This document shows, piece after piece, positions 50,119-62,492 of a DNA stretch of 64,000 nucleotides. Each line of letters begins with the position of its first letter. The first letter of the stretch is position 1. The notes below the pieces were generated by a model. That model was not told where the DNA came from and searched no databases. It saw only the letters and a list, made by a program, of their open reading frames with translations. A program made the translations under genes and the position numbers. Location of the stretch: contig NEEC01000007.1 in the NCBI GenBank assembly GCA_002189035.1, forward strand, positions 3,162,001-3,226,000. Direction: 5' to 3'. This DNA is from Utricularia gibba (lineage: Eukaryota > Streptophyta > Magnoliopsida > Lamiales > Lentibulariaceae).

Positions 50119-50475
50119 CTAAATCATGCATTGATATATCTGATTGAATTGCCACAATAAGTGATTCGTTTGGCAACATTCTTGAATCATTTCCCTCATA
50201 CCTTTCAAATAATCATTTATGACTGAAATGTCTCTAAATCTCCCATCATGTTTTTCCTTTATCTTATATTTTACTGCTTTTTTCCCTAATGATCTTTCTT
50301 CTTGTATTGAATCCGGTGAAGGACTGTCTTGATTCAATGAAGAAATATTGATTGAATCCAAGTTTTTAGGAGGTTTGTTTGATAATCCCATTGCCTTGAA
50401 AAAATACAAATAAACTATGAACAAAGTATTTACACAATAATGATCAACATAAGGAAAGTTTATACCGATTCCCAT
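50119..50475 (-). pseudogene. Fragment of a Harbinger-associated / NAM-like protein
   Basis: The minus frame contains DSINISSLNQDSPSPDSIQ and RSLGKKAVKYKIKEKHDGRF, then DISVINDYLKGMREMIQ. This resembles the conserved tail (RPIGRKAAK.K followed by a helical stretch) of plant NAM-associated / Myb-SANT-like proteins that accompany PIF/Harbinger transposases. The rest of the protein is missing or unreadable, so it is called a relic. Confidence 0.5.
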
Positions 50476-50991
50476 TTCGGCTCATGGCATAAAACCTCCT
50501 AGTCTTTCATATTGAGGAAGACTTTCTTTTGCTCGGTTTTGCTAACATTAATGACTCATATTATCTCACTTTCTTCTTATAGTGTCTGTAGTACTCAAAA
50601 TGGTTGTTTGTGATGCATGATAATAATCTACAATATTTAGTCAAAGACTATTCCCTTTTTAAAATGTTAGTTTTTCAGAATCTTTACTCACATTTAACTA
50701 AACCCAAACAAGAATAATTTTGTCTTCATTACACCACCCTTGAGATACCAATATTCTATTGACCATTTACTTTATTGTCTTCTCACCACCTAAGTGTATA
50801 CAACAAAAATAAATACAGATCATCAAAACTAAACAAAAAATACCAAGAAAATATATACACATTCCCAATAACACTGGGAAATCAAATTAAGATGCCCTTA
50901 TACTGTGTGGATGTCAAGTGGGGCTTTTTCTAAAATTAAGATAAATATTGGGGCCACATATCGAAATAATAGTAATACTGAAAAGTGAAGC
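50476..50991. other. AT-rich spacer including MRD1 3' flank
   Basis: Nothing else is recognised. The 3' UTR of the minus-strand RNA-binding protein gene must lie in its right part. Confidence 0.5.
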
Positions 50992-53900
50992 CTACTCCAC
51001 GATCTTCCTGAACTTCATACTTGCCTCATCCAGAACCGCCATTTGCTTTCTTTTTTGGGAAAACTTGGGGGCATCCGCGAACTGAGAAGCAGTTTTAGCG
51101 CGCAGGTCCTCCAGAGTCTCTCCTTCCTTCGCCAGTTCCAGAACCTGCAACACCAAAGCCGAAGCCAATCAAACAAGGGAGCGGTTCAGTGGCCGCTGCG
51201 TGATCCTCCAGCACTTACCAAGTGACGACCGTAGAGATGTGTATTTGAAAGAGCCTCCAGCGCACTGCGTGCTTCTTGCTTCGTCACATACTCCACGAAC
51301 GCGAAGCCTCTGTGCTTCCCAATCCGCGTGGGCAGCCGCAATCTCTTTATCTGCAGGGGTCCAGATTCAGCTGGTTGGATAAGTACGCATCCCCAGCGTC
51401 AGATAGACTACAGAAGGAAACTGGGAGTTTGGCCCAACTTGGGATATTGCGTACCTGACCGAATGGAGAGAAAAGTTGTTTAAGATCCTTTTCTGTGGCC
51501 TCAAAAGCTACATTTTTCACGATCAGTTTCGTGGAGCTGTCAGTTTTGGTCTTGGGCAACGACTCGTCCTTTTTAACATGGCACAGTTGTAATAAAAGAG
51601 CATGCCCATCTAGAACAGTTCCCTGCAAAAGAAACAGTACATGGTTTGGAAAGCTGCTGAAAGAGGGAGAGGGTGCGTGATCCATTGTCGTCAACCATGT
51701 AACCTGCAGGTCCTTGCAAGCCTTCACCGCAGAGTCCACGGAATCAAACTCCAGGAAGCCGAACCCCATGGAGACATTCTTCCCGTTTTTTAGATGCTTC
51801 TTCACCTGTAGTGAAGTAAAAACCAGTAAGGAAGAAGGATGTAACGGCCATTAACAAACTGAAAAAGGAATACTATACCCTGGCACTGAGTATCTTTCCT
51901 TCCTTCATATGCTCCAGGAAATGTGCTTTCAAGTTCTCCTCAGAAGTTCTGAAGTTTAGGTTCTTGACATACAGCGAACGTGACTGCAATGGAAGGCAGA
52001 GATGACTTCAGGAATTCTGGATAATAAAGTAATGACACCATGTTGTGCAGTTTATATTCTGGGTAATATACGTGTTGCAGGTGGCTTGTTGCAGCACACG
52101 GAAAAAAATAAAAAGTTTAAGAATGCACTGCAACCATAGCTACCTCAACTCGATCTGGATCAATATCTGCATCTTCTACTGACCCAACTTCCCGCTCTAG
52201 CAAAGCCCTCCTCAAATTAACATCACCCGAGATTTTGCTATCGTTGGGAGGTGAATCTTGATTGAGAATATCAGCAGGTGCCCATTCCAGGTACAGTGGC
52301 CTGTCCCTGAGATTACAGAAGCCAATTTAAAAATGAAGCATCACACGCATGCACACACAACCAGCATATTCACCAACTGCCAAACCCCAAGGCACTGAAA
52401 CAACTCAAATCACCAGCAAATTCACCAAGGCATAAAAGACTTCCTAGAGCAGTAAAACTCAAATCATCTAAAATTTCTTTGATGATATTATCACTTAAGC
52501 CACCGAAAAAACTTACTTGTAGCGCTTGTATGCTAAACCCTTGAAAGCAGCACGAGCTTCTGCGGGCTCTAGAAAGATGGCCTGGTTATTATAATGTTCA
52601 GAAAGCACAAAATTAGTATTTGAGACAAGTAAATTCCACAGTAGTTCCATCACTAAAATATTGACAAAAAATAGTCATAAATGAACTTATCCTTTAAGAA
52701 AAAAGGAAAGAAATAATTCATTGTGGTATATTCAGCATATGCACATAGGTTAAGGAAGCAGAACTGGGATACCATTGTGGGTGCTTTGCTTTGACTATTT
52801 TTACATCAAGTAGTTAAAACAAGAACCTACAATTAAACGAATGGCACAGGTACAAAAAAAACAAACCCCTTACCAAAGCCAAGGTTTTAGTACGAGGCAA
52901 AATAATTTTGTCCAAGCTGCCAAATTTGCTGAACATATCTGATAGTTCGCTTTCCATGGAAACATAAGGCAAATTTTTCACCAGAATGACATGGTTGCTT
53001 CTTTTGAAGCCATCAGTTCTACCAGCAGCGCATTCCTCCAGCAAGGAGACATTAACACCAGCAGATGCCAGGGCCTTTTTTGTCTCAGCAATAACCTGGG
53101 TCTCTCCTAGTGCAATTTTCACAGCAAGTTCATCGGACTCTCTGTCTAACAGTTCACTTTTACTGATTCCAACCTTTCTTGCAATGTTTTCAACAACCTG
53201 CAATGATAAAGAATCCAACGTTGTAACAATAGCAAGCCTCTTCACAATAATGAATCAGTAAGAAGGAAAAAAGCTTGAACCAGTCCATATTTTCATGCGC
53301 ATCAAAAGAAGAAGAGTATCATATGCGAAACAAATCACCATCTAGGGGGCATTGAACTTACAGTATCTGGGTGCATAAACATACTGTTCCATGCTCGTGT
53401 ATTTCCACTTGCTTCTGATGCTTTTCTTTCGGATTTTCTCTGTTGCTTGAAAGTTTTTGGATAAAGCTTGTCATCACTGTCACTCACGTCAAATGAGGCA
53501 GTATCAATACACTCTCCAAGAAAAGGGCAGTGAATTCTACATGAACTAATACCTTTGAACATCAGGAAAATGGACTTTCTGTTTAGCAGGCATAACATGC
53601 AATAGCCGCCCTTGGAAAATGGAACAATCCATTTCTTCGAGCGCACTGGGAGTAAGCAACAAAAATAAGAAATAACATAAGCAAATAAATTAACATATCT
53701 AAAACTGGATATCATAGAGTGTTGTTATAGACTCAACGGGGTTCACTTAAAAAATGAAGAAGAACAAGAAAGAGCACAAGTTTTCCTCATAGCATTCGAA
53801 GACAGTTTGATGTGAGAAAGACATCAGCCAACAGTAGAATTTTATTATTAGTATACAACTGTATGTCTGCTCCATGACGCTTTTTTATTCAACTGATGAA

Positions 53901-55402
53901 TTTTACCTTGCAGCGGATTCTGGAAGAGCAAACTGAATGTAACCAATTCCCTTGGAGTGCCTTGTAGTCTTATCTATAACAATATGAACCTGCGATATGG
54001 CACCATACTTTCTAAAATGCTCTTCCAGCTCTTCCTCGCTGTCCCAAATTACAGTGTCAGTGAAACAGCAATGAATTAGCAAGGACACTTTCAAAGTCGT
54101 GAGTGCAAACACAACTTATGTGCAAGGATTCAAATACACGTGTTCGTGGCAAGCATGCTAAAAAAAAATAAGATGCTGCAATACACAGAAGAATCTTAGG
54201 ATGAACCAAAAATCATGGCACACATACGTTGCAGTATATGGAAGGTTGCGAATGAAGAGGCGGCCAGACTCCAAAACCTCATTTTTTTCCTCAGGACTTG
54301 AAGTATCTGCCATGTCATTAATCTTTTGTTCTGCAGAAAATTCATATTCGGCCTTCACTTCAGGAACATCAAGTTCAAGTTCGTTCCTCAAAGGGTCATT
54401 ACAAGGTTTTTCCTGAGAACCATGAGAGCTTCTGTCATCAGCAGCATCCTCACTGTCAGTGCTTTCGGAATCTGACCATCCCTTCTTGATTCTGCTCTTA
54501 AAATAATCAGCATCTGAAACAAATTCGTCATTGATAGGATTCTGCATCTCCTGTTCATCATTTACTCTCCTCCCATCAACATCAGCTTCATCAGGCTCAG
54601 AAAAATTTTTATTTATTTTTGGTATCTCCTGTTTAGTATCTAAAGCGTTATTACATTGGCCAACTAAGGGAATAGGAGCTGCAATTGTATCGTCCGCCCA
54701 CACTTTAGACATGCTACGGTGCTGCATGACCTCAAGGAACTCTTGAAGTTGGGGGTCGTCCTTAACATTTTCCTCCTTATTCTGTTGTTTGCGTTCCACG
54801 ACCTTTGCACCACTCGACTTCTTCTCTCCTGAAGAGTTTTCCTTTTTCGTCGAGTGACGACTCCAAGGGCGTGGGATGTTAGAATCTCCAACTTTCAACG
54901 CAATCTAGCATGTAGTACGAAGAGTCACAAGCGGGAATTTCCTTTAAATTCTAATGAACAACACAATACATTTCACAGAAAAACCACAATGTGAAGATGC
55001 CTGGTGCAAACCTCACAGCTGATTCTGAAAGCATCCATGAAAGACTTGTTGAAGTATTTAATAGCCTCCTCTGCCTCACGCTCTGTCCTATAACCTACAA
55101 ACCCAAATTGCCTGCTCCTTCCGTCTCTGCACCAATACTGAAGGTTAAGTAAAAAACTACAACAAAATACAAAAAGAAAACGCCGATGACAGCAACATTA
55201 TTACTTGGTACGCATAACTTTGGCATCCGTTACTTCCCCTTTCTGCGAGAAAAAATCTCTGAGGCGGTCCTCAGACACATGCTTCGGCAGGTTTTTCACG
55301 CAAATTCGTGACCTTCAAAGACCATCAGAAACTATAATCCAAGGGAAGCGTTCTTTTTTATTTTGCTATTGCAGAAAAATGAAAGCACGAATCAACTTAC
55401 AT
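50992..55402 (-). CDS. MRD1: Multiple RNA-binding domain protein 1 (MRD1/RBM19 type), five RRMs
   Basis: Fifteen exons from high to low: 55402-55401 (AT of ATG), 55312-55205, 55126-55012, 54904-54228, 54038-53907, 53645-53576, 53511-53362, 53197-52874, 52581-52517, 52306-52144, 51983-51879, 51805-51704, 51622-51455, 51350-51219, 51144-50992. The phases join to 821 residues, close to plant MRD1. RRMs lie at about 2-79 ([18 protein letters not shown]), 289-365 ([13 protein letters not shown]), 487-560 (VILVKNLPY), 603-685 ([10 protein letters not shown]) and 702-775 (KLIVKNVAF). An acidic, Ser-rich linker follows RRM1, and [21 protein letters not shown] precedes RRM3. MRD1/Rbm19 acts in the nucleolus on 35S pre-rRNA for 18S rRNA maturation. 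The exon 6/7 junction (53576|53511) uses weak splice sites and is the least certain. Confidence 0.92.
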
Positions 55403-55575
55403 GGCGCCAATATAGGAATCGAGGTTTGGAGAATCAATTCACCGCCGTCGTTAAAGCGCCGCCGTATGAGCTTCCCGCTGTATCTAAGCAAAGTAAACAG
55501 ATCCGGCGGGCTTCCGACATGGACTACATCCACAAGGCGGACCAAGATTACAATTTAAGCAATAAACGACCTTAA

Positions 55576-55615
55576 TGGGCTCCAACATGGAGTCCATTGG
55601 CTTCTTTACTGGGCT
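55576..55615 (-). promoter_or_regulatory. Site II motifs upstream of MRD1
   Basis: TGGGCT at 55576-55581 and 55610-55615 (AGCCCA on the gene's strand) lie about 175-215 bp upstream of the start. Site II elements are established in plant ribosome-biogenesis and proliferation promoters. No AAACCCTA telo-box was seen nearby. Confidence 0.5.
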
Positions 55616-55619
55616 TTAT

Positions 55620-56265
55620 TTTAAACATTTTTATAAATATCCAATACAACTAAAATTACTAATATTGAATATTAAATTAGGATTCAACTAATATAATGTT
55701 TCAATTTGTTTATGACTGACTATAATAATGTGTTTCGGATAATTTTTGGGTGAAATTTTTATTTCTATTTTTACTACAATAATTTTACACATAACAGTTC
55801 TTATTTTTATGTATGCTTTTTATAAAAATAATTTTCGAATATAATTAAAAATGAGACATAATTAAAAATAAAAAAACTACTTCTAGTTTTTATTTTTAAT
55901 TTTAACATTCGATTTCTGAAAATATTTTTCATCCTCAAACTCCCAATCTATATTATTCAAAAATCCACTTAATAATCTAATCACAAATTTTCCATATTTG
56001 GAAAATATTTTTTGATCTGTTTCTGTAATTTTTTCAAAACATATTATTTATATGTCTATTTTTTCAAAAAATTTCTACTTCGATTTTTACTTTTTTTCAA
56101 ATATAAAAACAATATTAAAAAATTTTCCATAATACTCCTTAAATGTTGTTAGACATTGTTACTTGAAAAAAGAATGGTGATTGCTATAAATTGTTGTAAT
56201 TAAATTTTTATATATAATTATTAAAATATGTACAATTCAAAGTACACAAAAAAGATTACTTCTTT
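55620..56265. other. AT-rich intergenic
   Basis: Nothing recognised between the MRD1 promoter and the Tat element LTR. Confidence 0.55.
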
Positions 56266-56794
56266 TGATAAGGGAAAAATCGGTCAAGGGTAATCGGTTC
56301 CTAAAAGGTTGCCAAAAGAGATCCCGAGGGGATAACGCCAGACGACAGATCGACGTTTGTCAGAAATCTGACAGGTATGGCCATATGACACAGTCTGAAA
56401 AGCGGCCGAATTACGGTATAATAGGCGGCCGATATCTGAAAAGCGAGATCGTATAGCAAAAGCAGAAAGCAACCGATATTTGCAGACACCAAAATTCAGT
56501 CAGAGTGAGCTCTCCTATAAATAGACGAAATTATGACAAGAAAGGGATTGGACTAAAAAAGATTTCTTCAATTTGTATTCTCCTCTTAGCGATCTCCATC
56601 TAGTGAAACTCTTTTCCAGCGAGCTCTGGTAGCTCCGTGGTTTTTCCACTTTCCGGCGGTTTCCACGTAAAAAATCCTTGCTCATTCTTATTTCAATCGC
56701 ACCAACCGTGAAGAACGTGACCAAGCGTGGCATTCCCGACCGCGCCTATCACCTGAAACCGGCCCCCCAACGGATACCGATTTCACCCATAACA
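56266..56794 (+). repeat. Tat element 5' LTR
   Basis: About 529 bp, TGATAAGGGAAAAATCGG to ..CCCATAACA, GC-richer than the upstream DNA. A TATA box TATAAATA sits at 56516-56523. The left edge is inferred from the composition change and the TG start; the right edge is fixed by the primer site 4 bp downstream. Confidence 0.65.
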
Positions 56795-56798
56795 TATT

Positions 56799-56818
56799 TA
56801 GCGCCCACTGTGGGGCTG
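56799..56818 (+). other. Tat element primer-binding site, tRNA-Lys
   Basis: TAGCGCCCACTGTGGGGCTG matches the complement of the plant tRNA-Lys(CUU) 3' end (TGGCGCCCACCGTGGGGCTC) except for two internal transitions and the last base. Confidence 0.78.
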
Positions 56819-56872
56819 CGTTCCACAGTCCCATTTGAGAAACCCACAGGAGCCACTCGCTAATCACGAGTC

Positions 56873-58560
56873 ATGGTGGAAAATAGCACAGCCACCAACC
56901 CGGCTCATGACGGAAGTGCCGACGCGCGAGACCCCGGCCTTATGATCACTAGCAAGGAGCAACTGAAAGCCTTGCTAACGGAAATCCTTACCGACTTCCG
57001 GGCACCTTCAGGTCTCAACTCCAACGCCCAGGAGAGAACACCCGAAACCGCACCACGAACGGCGAAGCAACCTCTTATTCTGGAGTACCCCAGATACGGA
57101 GACTGAATCCGAAACCGAAGAGGAGATGCTACGGAGAAAGAGGCTCAACCAAGTCGTGTATGAGCCAGGTGCTGATAGGGAAAACATGACTAGCAAAATC
57201 TTGGAAGAAAGAGAAGAAGAGTTGAAGAGAGAGTTAGACCAGATCCGCGAGAGGAAAAGATTTATCGACAAGCGGATGTTGGCAGGGAGAAGAGAGGATA
57301 GAGGCTTCAAGGACGTTTTCGATCAGAACGTATCCACTAGGAGAGGAGATGTTTTGGCCGATATTGCTTTGGCCTTAAAGAGTGGAGTTGAGGGAGCGAC
57401 TGGAACCACAACGCTGCGTTTTGACCCTTTCTCAGACGATTTAGTCGGAGAAGAGCCCGAGAGAGGATTTAGAGTCCCAGACGGATTACCCACGTATGAC
57501 GAAAAAGGGGACCCCATATCGCATGTAACCGACTTCGATAAGAGGATGTCCACAGTTCGACATTTAGAGGCCATGAAGTGTAAGCTGTTTGCTTGCTCGC
57601 TCCAAAAAGGAGCGAAGACTTGGTTTAAACAGTTAGAACCATGTAGCGTGGCATCTTATCGGGAATTAGTATTGCTCTTCACTACTCGATACATTGTTAA
57701 CATTGAAGCTCCACCTTTGAAGGCATCACTATACTCTATTCGGTACGATCACCGAAAATAGAGCTTGCGAAGATTCATCGATCGATTCAACTGCTTGGCG
57801 CAGGATGTCCAATTGGATTTAAAAGAAAGGGTGGAAATAATGAAGCGGGCCTTAGGAACGTCGAAATTGGGACAGAGTCTATCGAAGTCCCCACCAAAGA
57901 ATCTCGGAAAATTGCTAAGGAAAATCATGAAATACATCCGAGTGGACGACGACCTCAGGGCCGAGATGAAAAGTCGTGTGGAGATTCGTCCAGTCCCACA
58001 GCAGGAGACCCAACTTAACCGGGGACCCAGGCCGAATAAGCGCCGTGAAGTATATCAGGTGGAACCAACCAGAACAGATGCCTACTGCGAAATACACAAG
58101 ACCACCGGGCATGATACTGCCCACTGCCAACTGATGAAGAGGATGATCAAGCAGTATCATGCTGGTCAAGGGATGAACAACGTGATGCGGAACCCCGCAT
58201 CAATGACGGACTGGAAAAGAGGACGTAACGAGCGAACGGGGAACGAAGGGAACCGATATCCGAAATTCCTTCCGAAACCGGGGATGGCGAACTTGCAAGC
58301 CAACAGGGAACCGAATCTTGGAGGAGGACAAGACCTATCAGAAAGTTCACGGAGTGCCCATCAAATGCAGGGTAGTCCCCCCTATATTCGGGAAATCCAT
58401 ATGATATCCGGAGGAACCGAGATGGATGTGTCCGGAAAGGAACGGAAGAGATATTTGGATGAAGCTAGAAGAGGAGAAGTTTTTGAAATCGGAAATGGTC
58501 CGACTGAGAAAGCTGCTTGGGAAAAGGAAGAGATCAGCTTCTCCGACAAAGATGTCCCGA
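56873..58560 (+). pseudogene. Tat element gag
   Basis: Three open pieces in different frames: 56873-57106 (MVENSTATNPAHDG.., N-terminal), 57126-57761 (charged coiled region, then DPISHVTDFDKRMS, KCKLFACSLQKGAKTWFKQL and ELVLLFTTRYIVNIE) and from 57765 (RRFIDRFNCLAQDVQLDLKE). The last two share a frame broken by a TAG at 57759-57761. A CCHC-like DAYCEIHKTTGHDTAHCQLM follows at about 58080. It forms the particle core in intact relatives. Confidence 0.85.
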
Positions 58561-58884
58561 CCGGCCCAGCCATGAGAGATGAGCCTTTGGTGGTGTCAGG
58601 AATATGTGGGAGCACCAAAGTAAGGAGGATTCTTATCGATCAAGGATCCTCGTGCAACATCATGAAGAAGGAAGTGGTCGAGTTATTGGCGTCATCTAAC
58701 GAGGGAAATATTCGCCTTGTGCACATGGAGTTGTACACATTCGACCAGCGGGCCGTGCAAACTATCGGGAAAATAACCCTGCCTGTAACATTCGAAGCGC
58801 CAGGGCGGAGTCGAACCGAGAGGTTGGAATTCTTAATCCTCGTACAACATCATCCTCGGGCGACCCGACATCAACAAATTCGGT
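58561..58884 (+). pseudogene. Tat element aspartic protease, frameshifted
   Basis: RRILIDQGSSCNIM is the catalytic motif (usually IDGGSSADI/N), followed by PVTFEAPGRSRTERLEFLI. The NIILGRPDINKFGMLPS ending is in another frame, so a small indel lies around 58836-58845. The 57765-58835 frame runs on out of frame to 59057. Confidence 0.82.
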
Positions 58885-59975
58885 ATGTTACCCTCCACTG
58901 TGCATTTGAGAATCAAATTCCCAACGTCGAAGGGCATTTGTACGATGGGTATCGACCGACCAACTGCCCAGTCCTGTTACGTATCTTCCTTTCGGGACCC
59001 TTGCGCGAAAAAGTCGAGAGTGATGATGGTAGAAAAGGAACCCCGAGAACCCCCTAGGCAAGCAATGGAACCAATAGGGTACAAGTCGGTGCAACTAATA
59101 CCAGAAGATGCGCAGAAAGCCACCCACATCGGTGCCAATCTAGACGCTGGATTCGAGAAAAGGTTAGTTCAACTTTTGATGAAGAACATCGATATTTTTG
59201 CCTGGACTGCTACGGATTTTGTAGGCATCGATCGATCCGTCGCCGAACATCACATTGATACCTACCCGGGGACAAAACCGATTCGGCAGAAGCAACGACA
59301 TTTCTCAGAGGAAAAGTGCCAAATTATCAAAGAAAAAACAAGAGAGCTCTTGGAAGCTGGTTATGTGAAGGAGATCTAGTACTCCGAATGGGTAGCCAAC
59401 CCGATCATCGTCCCGAAGCTCGGGGGAAAATGGAGGATGTGCATTGACTTCACCGACCTCAACGCCTGCTGCGAAAGAGACCCTTATCCTTTGCCAAAGA
59501 TCGACAAGCTAGTAGACGCCATTGCCGGATCCCGATTCCTTAGCACCATGGATGCCTATTCGGAGTATCATCAAATTTTCGTTGCAGAGAAAGACCAACC
59601 GAAAACCACCTTCTACACTAAGGATGGGGTTTACTGCTACGTGGCAATGCCTTTCGGATTGAAGAATGCTGGGGCGACTTACCAGAGGTTGGTAAATAAA
59701 ATATTCTCTTCTGAAATCGGTACCTCAATGGAGGTGTATGTGAACGATATGATCGTGAAATCTATGAATGAAGAAGGCCATTTAGCGTATTTGGATTCGT
59801 GTTTCTCTTTATGTTGGTCATACGGGTTAAAGCTCAACCCATTGAAATGTTGCTTCGGGGTGCAAAGTGGAAAATTCCTTGGGTATCATGTATCAGAGAG
59901 AGGAATCGAGGCTGACCCCGAGAAGATTAAGGCAATATGCGAAATGCAACCCCCGAGGACAATCAAGGAGTATTA
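58885..59975 (+). pseudogene. Tat element reverse transcriptase, mutated active site
   Basis: 58885-59379 holds the lead-in (MKNIDIFAWTATDFVGID, HHIDTYPGTKPIRQKQRHF, then LLEAGYVKEI) up to an in-frame TAG. 59437-59976 holds RMCIDFTDLNACCERDPYPL, FLSTMDAYSEYHQI, AMPFGLKNAGATYQRLVNKI and GRFLGY-type GKFLGYHVSERGIE. The active-site box is YVNDM instead of YVDDM, a catalytic Asp-to-Asn change. Another stop follows TIKEY. Confidence 0.88.
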
Positions 59976-60877
59976 GAGCCTTACGGGTAAATTGGTTGCC
60001 CTCAGCCGTTTCATATCTCGGTCAGCCGATAAGTCGGCATCCTTCTTCAAGGTCTTGCAAAAGGGAAGCGCTTTAGAATGGAACGAAGATTGCCGGATTG
60101 CTTTTGAGAAACTCAAGGAATATCTCTCATCACCCTGCTTCTTGTGGCTCCGAAAGTAGGAGAGCCCTTAGGGTATTATGTAAGCAAAGTTTTGTTACCG
60201 GCCGAAACTCGCTATACGGTGACAGAAAAATTCATCTTGGCTCTCAAGATGGCAGCTACCAAATTGAGGTCATATTTCCAAGATCCACATTGTGGTATTC
60301 ACCAATCAGCCTCTTGAGGTCATATTTCCAAGATTTTCGGAAGGGTTACCAAATGGGCAGTTGAATTAAGTACAATGGATATTGAGTTTAAGTCGAGAAC
60401 AGCAATCAAGGCCCAACCTCTTGCCGATTTTGTGGTCGAAATGACCAGGCCTATAGACCGTTTCATGGAAGCCAATGATCGATGAGCTATGCACGTGGAT
60501 GGCTCAACATACAACGGCGCCGGAGGAGGGATAGACATTAGAACCCGAGAAGGAGAGCATATTTATATTACGGTGAAATTCTTATTCCCTACCTCCAACA
60601 ATGTGGCCGAATATGAAGCCCTGATCGAGGGAATGAAAATCGCCAAGGAGCTGGGCGTGGCAGAACTCAACATTTACACCGACTCGCGGCTTGTGCAAGG
60701 GCAGTTTTCGGGAGAATACGAAACCCATGACTCCCTCATGGCTCTGTACCGTGTCTAGGAGAAGGAATTGGCTAAAACCTTCAAGGAGTTCACCCTGTTG
60801 CACATAGCACGTGAGAAAAACGGGTCCACGGATAGCCTCGCCCGATTCGCAGCAGGGTTTCACGAGTTAAGAGAAGT
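59976..60877 (+). pseudogene. Tat element RNase H and archaeal-type RNase H
   Basis: The first, Ty3-type RNase H is badly damaged. SLTGKLVALSRFISRSADKS and FEKLKEYLSS are seen, then a deletion joins the PKVGEPLG part directly to YYVSKVLLPAETRYTVTEKF, followed by a frameshift. The second, archaeal-type domain (60489-60758) is readable and has all three acidic motifs: HVDGSTYNGAGGG, NNVAEYEALIEGMK and IYTDSRLVQGQ. A TAG at 60756-60758 and later a TGA interrupt the link to integrase. Confidence 0.8.
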
Positions 60878-61844
60878 GTGACAATTCGGTTGCGAGACCA
60901 ACCTTCGGTGAGCCTACGAGCCGTGAATCATATCACCCAGCAACCGGGAAACAGTATTTCTTCACAACTGAGTCTCCTTGATGACTGGACGATGCCCTAC
61001 ATCCGTTATTTACAAAATGGGAAAACCCCATCTGATAAGCCGAAAGCCCGACAGTTAGAGACTAGAGTGAAGAGGTATACGTTGGTGAATGGAATTCTCT
61101 ATCGCAAATCCTTAGATGGACCCTTATTGAGGTGCATCGGGGCAAAGCATTTTCAAGAACTCATAACCGATCTACATGAGGGTGAATGCGGCAGCCATAT
61201 TGGAACACGATCCTTATGCCGGAAAGTTCTAAGAACCGGGTACTACTCGCCAACTATCAAGCACAACTTCACCTCAGTATATCACCCGCAAAGCAATGGC
61301 CTCACAGAGGTAACGAACCGAACGCTCCAACTAGGTATGAAGACTAAGCTCGAAGATTTTGAGGGGTCATGGGCAGATCACTTAGATGAGGTACTGTGGT
61401 CATATCGCACTACCCCTCGAACCACCATGGAAGAGTCCCCATTCTTATTGGTTTACGGTTCAGAAGCCATATGCCCTATCGAATTGACCTTGAAGAGCTA
61501 CCGGGTAGAGCATTATAACGAAGAAGAGAATACTGAACTCCGAAAACTGGAATTGGAGCTATTGGAAGAGAAGCGACGAAGCATCTATAGCCGACTAGGG
61601 GCTTATCAGAGAAGAACGGAGAAGAGTTACAACCACTCGGTATCCCCAAGGGAATTCTCCGAGGGAGATTTGGTGCTCCGAAGCATCCAACCACAAAGAC
61701 ACGTCGGGAAATTAGACCGCAACTGGGAAGGCCCTTTTGGATTTCAAGGGTGATCGGAAAAGGAGCATATCGCCTAGAACAATTAGATGGCGTGGAACTC
61801 CCAAGGTCGTGGAACGCATCGCATCTAAAGAAGTTCTACGCCTA
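60878..61844 (+). pseudogene. Tat element integrase with catalytic-core deletion
   Basis: The zinc-domain side is present (VNGILYRKSLDGPLLRCI, then LHEGECGSHIGTRSLCRKVL and GYYSPTIK), then the frame jumps straight to TSVYHPQSNGLTEVTNRTL. In relatives about 110 residues separate these blocks, including the CX2C finger and the first two catalytic Asp residues. Only the last acidic position (GLTEVTNR) remains. The C-terminal part (LDEVLWSYRTTPRTTMEESP, then GDLVLRSIQPQ) is present, and after a frameshift at ~61742 the usual LPRSWNASHLKKFYA end follows. Confidence 0.87.
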
Positions 61845-62492
61845 ACCGACTCAATATCAATCTCTGTCACAGGATTCGGCATTCTCTTCCCCAAAACGCT
61901 CATGCACCTATAAATTCCTCCAAAATGCAGATGGGAAAACAAAACACAAGCCTTGGCTGAATCGCGTAAGCCCAGGCAGACCATCAAAGATCTAAAGCTC
62001 TGGCCAAGTAACGTAAGCCCAGGCGAATCTCCTAAATCGGAGTCCCCTACGGGATATAGCAAATCGACTCGGAGTCTCCCACGATATATATATGCGATCC
62101 ACCAACCCAGGCGTCAATAGCAAGAAAAAGCCCTGGTACGATTCGGGCACCAAAGGCAAAAGTCAATAGACACAACAAACCAACTCGAGGCTTCCCCTGA
62201 AATGTGAACGTCACCAAAGGCAAAAGTGATGCACAAAAAACAGAGTAAATTAGAAGGAAACCCCGAACCGGGAGACCAAAATTATCCAAAAAGCCCCACA
62301 GTAGGGTGAAAAACATCAAGTCAAAAATTACTAAAGTACAGGAGGGGATGTGGGATTATCGGGAGGATTGGCAGAGGAACCGGTATGTCGTTCCATCCTT
62401 GCCCTCAGCTTGACGTCATTCTCTCGCCCTATCCTCGCCCGAATTAGCGCAATCAGTCGCTCCCGATCAGCTTCGAACCCGAACTCCGAGGC
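61845..62492. other. Tat element noncoding spacer
   Basis: Sequence between the integrase end and the end of the antisense ORF. It contains repeated phrases such as GTAAGCCCAGGC (about 61967 and 62011) and CAAAGGCAAAAGT (about 62151 and 62216) but no open frame of note. Confidence 0.6.

Noticed and set aside
53346-53715. Alternative reading of the MRD1 exon 6-7 region as one continuous exon
   Set aside because: A single exon would put RRM2's end and the KTFKQQRK block in different frames; a 64-bp intron (53575-53512) joins both in phase.
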